Below the pieces are notes generated by a model. The model saw nothing but the letters and a program-made list of their open reading frames with translations. It had not been told where the DNA came from and did no database searches. A program made the translations under genes and the position numbers. Shown in pieces: positions 49,982 to 57,209 of a stretch of DNA of 64,000 bases. Source of the DNA: Comamonas thiooxydans (GTDB lineage Bacteria; Pseudomonadota; Gammaproteobacteria; Burkholderiales; Burkholderiaceae_C); assembly GCF_000964545.1 (NCBI RefSeq), contig NZ_BBVD01000005.1:310001-374000 (forward strand). The letters are read 5' to 3'. Position 1 is the first letter of the stretch, and every line of letters begins with the position of its first letter.

Positions 49982-50902
49982 TCACTCCTTCGGCATCAGT
50001 GCCTGCGCAAAATGTCTGGCCGGCGCAGGCAGGTCGGCAAAGCTATTGGCATACAGCTTGAGGCTGCGCTCTGCCCAGGCATCGGTCAGCGGCACCGCAT
50101 GCAGAGCACGAGCCTCGCCCAGTCTCTGGTACGCGCCTTCGGGCATGACGCCTACACCCAGCCCGCATTCGATCATTCGGCACATGGCACTCAGGCTGTC
50201 GACCTCGATGCGCTGGCGCAGCATTCGTCGGCCGGCGCGGGCTTCCTGATTGAGCACCTCCTGAACGATGCTGCTGTCGCGCAAACCGATCTGGGCATAG
50301 TCCAGTGCTTCTTCATAGGCCAGTTCCTGATGATGGGCCAGAGCGTGGTCATTGGGCATGATCAGTACCATGCGTTCATGCCGGTACGGCATGGACTCCA
50401 GGCCCTCGACTTCGTCGCTTGGACTGCAGACCCCCAGATCAGCCATGTGATCGCGCACGGCACGCGCTACCGAGCGACTGGTTGCCTGACGCAGATCGAT
50501 GCGGATATCGGGATGATGCTTCACGAAGACAGCAATATCTTCGGGCAAGAACTGCTCCACGGCGGAGGCATTGGCACTGAGGCGCACCAGCCCACGTACG
50601 CCCCGCGCATATTCGCCAAGATCGTCGCGCAGGTGTTCGACACCCAGAAGAATCGTGCGCGCATGCGCGAGCAGCAACTCTCCGGCAGGAGTCGGGCGCA
50701 CCCCGCGGGCATGGCGCAGCAGCAAGGGAGTGCGGGCCAGGGATTCCAGTTCGGCAACACGCTTGCTGACCGCCGAGGCGACCATACCGCCCTGCTCGGC
50801 CGCCCGCGCAATACTGCCGTGCTCGCAGATCAGCACGAACAGATCCAGCGATGAAAGGTCTATCTGGCGCAGAAAGCTGCGCGGCGAAGTGAAGTCGGAC
50901 AT
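49982..50902 (-). CDS. LysR-family regulator
   Basis: A 306-residue LysR-type regulator: helix-turn-helix near residues 30-55 (GSIARAAEQGGMVASAVSKR) and effector domain from about 100 (GLVRLSANASAVEQFLPEDI). It is divergent from the phosphoribosyltransferase/amidohydrolase pair and is the likely regulator of it, across a 150-base gap. The effector is unknown. Confidence 0.87.
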   Translation of the reverse strand: MSDFTSPRSFLRQIDLSSLDLFVLICEHGSIARAAEQGGMVASAVSKRVAELESLARTPLLLRHARGVRPTPAGELLLAHARTILLGVEHLRDDLGEYARGVRGLVRLSANASAVEQFLPEDIAVFVKHHPDIRIDLRQATSRSVARAVRDHMADLGVCSPSDEVEGLESMPYRHERMVLIMPNDHALAHHQELAYEEALDYAQIGLRDSSIVQEVLNQEARAGRRMLRQRIEVDSLSAMCRMIECGLGVGVMPEGAYQRLGEARALHAVPLTDAWAERSLKLYANSFADLPAPARHFAQALMPKE

Positions 50903-51052
50903 GGGGCGATGACAAGCAGGCGCACAGAAGCGCAGCCAGGGATTTCAAACAGGACGCGGCGCTCAACACCCAGATGCGCAGCTCAAGCCATCACGTTTTG
51001 GAACGGCTCGAGGAATTTTAGCCACTTCTTGCCGCAAGCCTGCCTACTTAAC

Positions 51053-51751
51053 ATGCCCACTTTGCCAACATACACGCTCATGCTTCTTTCCGCTTCCGAC
51101 GCGCCACGCGTTGCCCAGGCCCTGGTCGGCCTCGGCGCTGTACGCATTGCTTCGCATCAACCGTTCATCTACACCTCGGGCTGGGCCAGCCCGGTCTATG
51201 TGGATGCCCAGGTCCTGATGTCCGATGTCGCTCTGCGCAGCGAAATCATGGACATCGCAGCCCGCTGCATGCGGCCACTGATTGCAGCCCGCGGCATCAA
51301 TGCCATCGTGGGAACCGAAAGCTCGGGCATTGCCTTTGCGGCATGGCTGGCCGAGCGACTTGAGCTGCCCATGCTCTATCTGCGCAAGCGTCCTGTCGGC
51401 TGGGACATCACAGCCCAGCTCGAAGGCCGCCTGCCTGCCGATGCCAAGGTCCTGCTGGTGGATGACGTCACCACAGACGGTCGCTCCAAGGCCGGGACGG
51501 TTGCCGCCCTGCGCCGCGCCGGTCCCGTGGTCGAGGACGTGCTGGTTCTGCTCGACTATGCGCTCTATGCCCCCCAAGCAGGCACCCTGGCCGATCACGC
51601 CTTGTCCCTGCATGCTCTGGCGACCTGGAATCAGCTACATGAAGCGCTGCTTGCGAGCGGACAGCTCAGTGCCGAGCAAAAAGCCACGCTGGCGGACTTC
51701 TCGGCCTCGCCTGTGGACTGGTCCATCCGACATGGAGGTAGCGGAGCATGA
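51053..51751 (+). CDS. Orotate phosphoribosyltransferase-like protein
   Basis: A 232-residue type I phosphoribosyltransferase. The PRPP-binding motif is VLLVDDVTTDGRSK (about residues 134-147), and the flexible-loop region follows LRKRPVGWDITAQLEG. The N-terminal half resembles PyrE (GAVRIASHQPFIYTSGWASPVYVD). It is coupled by ATGA to an M20 amidohydrolase, not to pyrimidine-synthesis genes, so it is probably a catabolic or salvage paralogue. A start at MLLSAS (51080) is also possible. Confidence 0.83.
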   Translation: MPTLPTYTLMLLSASDAPRVAQALVGLGAVRIASHQPFIYTSGWASPVYVDAQVLMSDVALRSEIMDIAARCMRPLIAARGINAIVGTESSGIAFAAWLAERLELPMLYLRKRPVGWDITAQLEGRLPADAKVLLVDDVTTDGRSKAGTVAALRRAGPVVEDVLVLLDYALYAPQAGTLADHALSLHALATWNQLHEALLASGQLSAEQKATLADFSASPVDWSIRHGGSGA

Positions 51752-53001
51752 TGGCCTGCAACACCATGACGGATACCAGCGCACTGGCGCAAGCCCTGCT
51801 CTCTGAAATTCGCGATGCCACCCGCGACGGCCTTGGCGTCACCCGCGAAAGCTACGGCGAAGGCGAGACTGCTGCGCTGCACATACTAGAGGAGCGGGCC
51901 GAAGATCTGGGCCTGAACCATGAATGGGATCGAGCCGGCAACCTGTGGCTGAGTCTGCCAGAGGAAAACCGGACGGAACCCTACGTCGTGGTTGGCTCTC
52001 ATGCCGATTCCGTGCCGCAGGGCGGCAACTTCGACGGACTGGCAGGCATTGTCGCCGGCATGCTGATGCTGCTTCAGCTGCGCGGCCGCCACGAACAGGC
52101 TCCGCCACTGCGCGTTCTGGCCCTTCGCGGCGAGGAAAGCGCCTGGTACGGAAAGGCCTACCTCGGCTCTCTGTCCCTGCTGGGCAAGCTGCCCGCCGCC
52201 ACATTGAAACGCCCTCACCGCGATGGCGCAGGCGTGTTGAGCGAAGCCATGTCGCGCTGCGGCGCCGATATCGACGCCATTCAACGCGCCGAGCCGCTGC
52301 TGGATCTCGCGAATATATCTGCCTATCTGGAGTTGCACATCGAGCAGGGGCCGGTCATGGTCAATCGCGGCTGGCCGGTGGCCCTGGTCACAGGCATCCG
52401 CGGCAACGTCCGTCACAACCTGATCCGCTGCATCGGCGAAACCGGCCACTCGGGCGCCGTGCCGCGCTGGCTGCGCAAGGATGCATTGCTGGCGGTTGCC
52501 GAGCTGCTGTCACGCATGGACGAACACTGGCGCGTGCTGCTGCAGATGGGCATGGACATGGTGATGACCACGGGCATCTGCTCCACCTCGGCGCAATCGC
52601 ATGCCGTTTCCGTCATTCCCGGCGAAGTGGCCTTCAGCTTCGAGGTACGCAGCCAGGACACCCAGACGCTGGAGCGCTTCTATACCCTGATGCGCGAAGA
52701 GTGCCAGGCCATAGAGCGCGCCCGCGGCGTGCGTTTCGAGTTCGACGAGCGCCTGTTCACGGAACCGGCCACCATGGACGCCGATTGGCTGAACCGTCTG
52801 GAAGCAGCGGGGCAAGACATCAAACTGGAGCGCATGGCAAGCGGTGCCGGTCACGATGCGGCAGTATTTGCCAATGCAGGAGTACCGTCGGCCATGGTCT
52901 TCATTCGCAACGAAAATGGCTCGCACAATCCGCATGAAGCCATGGACATCGGCGACTTCCTGGCAGGAGTGGATTTGTTGACTCGCGCGCTGATTGTCTG
53001 A
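51748..53001 (+). CDS. M20-family Zn-dependent amidohydrolase (N-carbamoyl-amino-acid/allantoate type)
   Basis: A 417-residue hydrolase of the HyuC/AllC/beta-ureidopropionase group. The two-metal site shows as VVVGSHADSVPQGGNFDG (about residues 87-104), RGEESAWYG and the C-terminal SHNPHEAMDIGDF. LELHIEQGPV and TGHSGAVP are hallmarks of the carbamoylase subgroup. It probably releases carbamate or ammonia from an N-carbamoyl compound. Fused operonically with the phosphoribosyltransferase; GGAGG lies 9 bases upstream. Confidence 0.87.
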   Translation: MMACNTMTDTSALAQALLSEIRDATRDGLGVTRESYGEGETAALHILEERAEDLGLNHEWDRAGNLWLSLPEENRTEPYVVVGSHADSVPQGGNFDGLAGIVAGMLMLLQLRGRHEQAPPLRVLALRGEESAWYGKAYLGSLSLLGKLPAATLKRPHRDGAGVLSEAMSRCGADIDAIQRAEPLLDLANISAYLELHIEQGPVMVNRGWPVALVTGIRGNVRHNLIRCIGETGHSGAVPRWLRKDALLAVAELLSRMDEHWRVLLQMGMDMVMTTGICSTSAQSHAVSVIPGEVAFSFEVRSQDTQTLERFYTLMREECQAIERARGVRFEFDERLFTEPATMDADWLNRLEAAGQDIKLERMASGAGHDAAVFANAGVPSAMVFIRNENGSHNPHEAMDIGDFLAGVDLLTRALIV

Positions 53002-53103
53002 ACCTCGCCCGCTCTAGCCGGGCACTTCCGAGCGTATTGCAAGCCGGCAGCCATGATTGCGCTGCCGCCTGCTACCGGGAAGCCAGTCTTGGTAGCCAGA
53101 CTG

Positions 53104-53140
53104 CCCCTCGCCCAAGCCCAGGCTCGACTCAAGCGAGGGG
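53104..53140. terminator. Hairpin between convergent amidohydrolase and monooxygenase genes
   Basis: Stem CCCCTCGC / GCGAGGGG with a 21-base loop, placed between two convergent genes. There is no T-run, so its termination strength is uncertain. Confidence 0.5.
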
Positions 53141-53162
53141 GCATCGAGCTGTTCTCGATCTT

Positions 53163-54788
53163 TCAGATGACTGCCTTGAGCAGATTTTCCACATCCTCGT
53201 TCGATATGAATTTCTCGCTATTCGTCCAAGCGACAAATGCATCCGGACGAACCAGTATCAAGTCTGACCCATAGCGCGCAAACTCATCCGTTTTTGCGGT
53301 TTCAACAATGGTCAGAGGCAGCTGCCTGGTGCCGGCAACATACCGAAACGTCTCAAGCGTTTGCGCAGGCATATCGGCTGCCAACAGCGTGTAGCCCTCC
53401 CCCAAATGCTCGAATGCATTCCGGCCATCGTCGAGCGCGGCTGGAGCCAGGTGGTGACCGGCACGTGCGGTGAATATGTGTGAGCCCTTGGCGCTGCAAT
53501 TGCCGATGGCCGACTCCCGAGCACTGCGCACAATTGGAGAGCCTTCATAGTTGGGTTCGAAAGCATGAACCTCACCTGCGGCCCCATTTGCCCGCTGACT
53601 CCAGGCTGCTTCAAAGGCACTTCTATCCTTTTCTGGATCGAAGCTGTCCAGAAACTGGTGATCGGTCTCTATGGACTTGGCAATAAAGTCGTCAATGGTG
53701 GATCTGAATACAGGACGGCGCTCCTGGTCATAGGAGTCCAGCAGCTTTTCGCTGCCCCAGCCCTCCAGCACGGCTGCCAGCTTCCACCCGAGATTACGTG
53801 CGTCTTCCAGGCCTGAGTTCACCCCATAGCCGCCATAGGGTGGATGACTGTGCGCTGCATCCCCGGCGATAAAGACCCGGCCTGAGCGATAGCTGTCGGC
53901 AAGCATGAAGCGTAGATCCCAGAAGCCAATATGTTCGAACTCGACATCAAAAGATGCTCCGACAGCATCTTCCAGATACGCCTGGAAGTCGAAGTTGTCT
54001 GCCGTGGTTCCCGGTGGCACTGGCGCATGGAAGAACCAGGTATTGCCCAGATCGACGCGGCCGAAGAACTTCCAGTAGCCCTTGAGTTCAGGCTGAAGCA
54101 CGTTGTAGTAAGACTTGCCGGGAAAGCGCTCAAGCAACTTGTGCAGTCCCTGTGAGCGGAATACGAGCAGTACCATGAGGCGATCATGATCGGTCTTGGT
54201 CTGGGTGATGCCCGCTTGCTGCCGGACGCCAGAGCGTGCTCCATCACAGCCCACGACATAACTTGCCCGCAGCGTCTTGCTATCCGATCCGTTCTTTTCG
54301 GACACCGTGACGCTGACACCCTCGCCGTCCTGCCGCAAGCTATCGAAATTCCAGCCATAAAAGGTCTCAACAGAGGGCAGCTCGGCGGCTCTATCCCGCA
54401 GAACCGCTTCCGTGGCGTACTGAGGCAGGCGCTCGTTCGCCGTGAAGTAATAAGGCTTGACGAGATCGCGCTGAAGCCAGTCGTAAGAATAAGACCCCAG
54501 CAATGTGTTGTAGGCCGTCAGGCCTCCTATGCCGTATTCGGGCGGGATGGTACGAGCTGCGCGAAGCTCCTTTTCCGCACCCCAGGCGTGGAAATGCTCC
54601 ATGGTGCGCTGGGTCAGGTTCTGCCCCTTGGGAATCGGTTGCGGCTTGGCGTAGCGCTCCACGACGATACAGCGGATACCGCGCTGACCCAGCTCTATAG
54701 CCAGCCCCATGCCCACGGGGCCGCCGCCCACGATGATTACATCTGCATCCTTGTCTGGCGCTTGTGTCTGATTGACTTGCATATTCAT
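53163..54788 (-). CDS. FAD-dependent aromatic-ring monooxygenase (PheA/TfdB/MhpA type)
   Basis: A 541-residue class A flavoprotein monooxygenase. The FAD site has VIIVGGGPVGMGLAIEL (residues 18-34) and GRVFIAGDAAHSHPPYGGYG (about 300), and the NADPH-related DG motif is VVGCDGARSGVR. The C-terminal thioredoxin-like domain is present. Such enzymes hydroxylate phenols or similar aromatics. AAGAAG precedes the ATG. It follows a Bug-type binding protein on the same strand (23 bases), so substrate uptake and hydroxylation may be linked. Confidence 0.87.
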   Translation of the reverse strand: MNMQVNQTQAPDKDADVIIVGGGPVGMGLAIELGQRGIRCIVVERYAKPQPIPKGQNLTQRTMEHFHAWGAEKELRAARTIPPEYGIGGLTAYNTLLGSYSYDWLQRDLVKPYYFTANERLPQYATEAVLRDRAAELPSVETFYGWNFDSLRQDGEGVSVTVSEKNGSDSKTLRASYVVGCDGARSGVRQQAGITQTKTDHDRLMVLLVFRSQGLHKLLERFPGKSYYNVLQPELKGYWKFFGRVDLGNTWFFHAPVPPGTTADNFDFQAYLEDAVGASFDVEFEHIGFWDLRFMLADSYRSGRVFIAGDAAHSHPPYGGYGVNSGLEDARNLGWKLAAVLEGWGSEKLLDSYDQERRPVFRSTIDDFIAKSIETDHQFLDSFDPEKDRSAFEAAWSQRANGAAGEVHAFEPNYEGSPIVRSARESAIGNCSAKGSHIFTARAGHHLAPAALDDGRNAFEHLGEGYTLLAADMPAQTLETFRYVAGTRQLPLTIVETAKTDEFARYGSDLILVRPDAFVAWTNSEKFISNEDVENLLKAVI

Positions 54789-54811
54789 TTGATCTTCTTG
54801 TTATGGCTGGC

Positions 54812-55810
54812 TTATTCGGCAGTAATGCCCTGGGTCTTGATGAGATTGCCCCAGCGCTTGGCATCGGCTTCGATCAAGGTTTGGAAGGCCTGGGGAGTGC
54901 TGTGCTGGGGTGTCATGCCCTGGGACTCAAATGCTTTGGCAACTTCAGGCTGAGCAAGAATGCTCTTCAGGGCTTCGTTGATGCTGCGCACAAACTCGGG
55001 AGACAGGCCTTTGGGCCCCAACAAGCCATACCACATGTCCACATTCATATCGCCCAGGTTCAGACTCCTCAGCGAGGGCGCCTGAGGCAGCAGCGGGGAT
55101 GGCGTGTCTGAACTGATCGCAAGCGCGCGAAGCTTGCCTGCCTTGATATGCTGCAAAGCAACGTGGATAGGGAGAAACATCAGATCAATCTGCCCGCCCA
55201 GCAAGTCCGTCAAGGCCGGGGCCGTGCCGCGATAGCTGACATGTGTGAGCGATATCCTGGCTTTGCTCTTGAGCAGCTCTGTTGCCAGGTGATGGGGGGT
55301 TCCGGCACCGGGCGAGCCATAGTTCAGCATGCCCGGATTTTTCTGTGCATAGCTGATGAGCTCCTTCAGATCCGTGATCCGGGATTGAGAGCCCGTGACC
55401 AGCACCAATTGACCTACGCTGGTCTGGCTGATGGCGCTGAGATCACGAACCGGGCTATATCCCATCTTGGGGTATAGCTCGGTATTCATGACCAATGTGT
55501 TCACGGTGACAAGCAAAGTCGTTCCGTCGGGAGTGGACCGGACCACCTCCAGGGTACCGATGTTGCCCGAGGCCCCAGGCTTGTTGTCCACGATGAAGGG
55601 GCGCTGAAAGCGCTCCGAGAGCTTGGGACCGATGACTCGAGCAATCAGATCGATACCTGTGCCTGGTGTGAATGGCACAACCAGCCGCACAGGAGCCTGC
55701 GTATTCGCGAATGCCGAAAGCCCGAGGGGGCCCGTCGTGGCTGTGGCAGCCAGGGTAATAAGTGCCTTGCGGCGGCTGAGGGCCGGCCCTCCTATTGAAG
55801 GTGTAAGCAT
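54812..55810 (-). CDS. Bug/TctC-family periplasmic binding protein
   Basis: A 332-residue binding protein of the Bug family, typical of Burkholderiales and often specific for aromatic or dicarboxylic acids. The signal region has paired arginines (SRRKALITLAAT), and the mature domain starts VRLVVPFTPGTGIDLIARV. The family carboxylate-binding loop YGSPGAGTPHHLATEL is present. AAGGAG precedes ATG 55810. No TctA/TctB genes are near, so it may work with a distant transporter or only as a sensor. Confidence 0.9.
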   Translation of the reverse strand: MLTPSIGGPALSRRKALITLAATATTGPLGLSAFANTQAPVRLVVPFTPGTGIDLIARVIGPKLSERFQRPFIVDNKPGASGNIGTLEVVRSTPDGTTLLVTVNTLVMNTELYPKMGYSPVRDLSAISQTSVGQLVLVTGSQSRITDLKELISYAQKNPGMLNYGSPGAGTPHHLATELLKSKARISLTHVSYRGTAPALTDLLGGQIDLMFLPIHVALQHIKAGKLRALAISSDTPSPLLPQAPSLRSLNLGDMNVDMWYGLLGPKGLSPEFVRSINEALKSILAQPEVAKAFESQGMTPQHSTPQAFQTLIEADAKRWGNLIKTQGITAE

Positions 55811-55832
55811 GGTGTCTCCTTGTGTTTTGTGC

Positions 55833-55865
55833 TGCAATTGCACCGCGTCCATTGATTTGAATCAA
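55833..55865. promoter_or_regulatory. Candidate LysR operator between the Bug gene and its LysR gene
   Basis: Two palindromes lie in the 68-base divergent gap: TGCAATTGCA (55833-55842) and TTGATT-TG-AATCAA (55852-55865). The second has the T-N11-A frame of LysR-type operators and overlaps the expected start of the LysR transcript. Confidence 0.6.
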
Positions 55866-55878
55866 ACGGGAATTTTTG

Positions 55879-56808
55879 GTGAATTCATCAGTAAAGCTGA
55901 TTAATGTCGGGAGTCGTCAACTGCAGGCGTTTCTCGAGATATGCAGGTGCGGCAGCTTTGCGGCAGCGGCAGAGCGCATTCATCTGTCTCCTTCAGGAGT
56001 CAGCATGCTGGTCAAGGAGCTTGAGCGCCAATTGGGGGTCAGGCTCTTCGAGCGAACCACACGTGCAGTGGCATTGACCGACGCAGGCCGGCTGCTGCAG
56101 CCCTATGCCGAGAGAGTGGTGACGGAACTGCGGCAACTGGGTGTCGCGTTACAAGGCAGCACCTTGGCCTCTCGGTCAACCCTGACCATTGCCGCGACGC
56201 CTGTGATCGCGACCTGTCTTTTACCGAAAGTCGTGGCTGAATTTGCACGCAAACATCCCGAGGTGCGAATCCAGATCATGGATGGCAGCCTCGATTCCGT
56301 TCGGCAAGCCGTTCTTGAAGGACATGCCAACATGGGCATGGCATTTTTTGTGAAGCCTGCGGCTGGCCTTCTCAGAGAATCGGTGTGCAGATTCCGGCTC
56401 ATGAGCATCAGCCCAGGAGAGAGGCGGCGCAGCACACATGTCCAGAACCGCACATGGAAATCTCTGGATGGCCTACCCATGATTGCTTTGCCGATGTCAA
56501 ACCCGATTCAGGCCTTGATTGACAAGCATCTTCCCAGCGACAAGGCAAGCCAGGAAGAGCGGGCAGAAATGAATTTTCTGGGTACCATGATTGCCATGGT
56601 GAAAGCGGGTCTGGGCAACGCGGTGATACCCTCCTTCATGATGGAGGAATGCCAGCAGCACGGCTTGAACATAGCGATGCTGACCGAACCAGCCGTTCAC
56701 CTCAATATGTATGTCGCACTACGGAGAGGCGCAGATCGACAGCTTGCCGAGACTCAACTCATAGAAGCCTTGAAAATGCATATTGCCATGTCAGATGACC
56801 TGGCTTGA
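55879..56808 (+). CDS. LysR-family regulator of the monooxygenase/Bug unit
   Basis: A 309-residue LysR-type regulator: recognition helix in HLSPSGVSMLVKELERQLGV (about residues 35-54) and effector domain from about residue 95 (LTIAATPVIATCLLPKVVAEF). Initiation is at GTG 55879 or the TTG just before it. Divergent from the Bug gene, it likely controls both that gene and the monooxygenase. Confidence 0.86.
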   Translation: MNSSVKLINVGSRQLQAFLEICRCGSFAAAAERIHLSPSGVSMLVKELERQLGVRLFERTTRAVALTDAGRLLQPYAERVVTELRQLGVALQGSTLASRSTLTIAATPVIATCLLPKVVAEFARKHPEVRIQIMDGSLDSVRQAVLEGHANMGMAFFVKPAAGLLRESVCRFRLMSISPGERRRSTHVQNRTWKSLDGLPMIALPMSNPIQALIDKHLPSDKASQEERAEMNFLGTMIAMVKAGLGNAVIPSFMMEECQQHGLNIAMLTEPAVHLNMYVALRRGADRQLAETQLIEALKMHIAMSDDLA

Positions 56809-57209
56809 CGCCTCACCTCCCCTTTCATCCTCTGGATCCATCCGTCCTCGCATATTGCCTGAAAACTCGAACCCTGGCGCCTCGTGCAACTCTCACGCCA
56901 GTTCGAAATTTCGAACCAAGCCTCTCGCAATGCCTGCTATCGATAGAGGCAGTCATCGATCAGCAGTAACTTGATGACGGCTTTCAGCTCTCGCGGAACA
57001 TTTGCATCACTCCATCTATTTGCTCCATCCGCTTTGGATCTGTGGAACGCCTAGATTGCTGTTGACGTGGCTCTGTTGGAAAAACGTGGTCATGATTGCT
57101 GGGTATCATTTCATTGGCACCTCTTTCGAGACATGTGGCTTGCTCCGCAAGCTCATGCCATCACACACATCCAGGGCCTTGAACTCCGGTTCAAGACGGT
57201 CACATTCGC
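56809..57209. other. Gap before polB with a 16-base perfect palindrome
   Basis: About 400 bases without a clear gene and with lower GC than average. The perfect palindrome GTTCGAAATTTCGAAC lies at 56901-56916. I looked for a LexA (SOS) box before polB and did not find a clear one. Confidence 0.5.

Noticed and set aside
56809..57209. A LexA (SOS) box before polB
   Set aside because: I found no CTGT-N8-ACAG or close variant in the gap.
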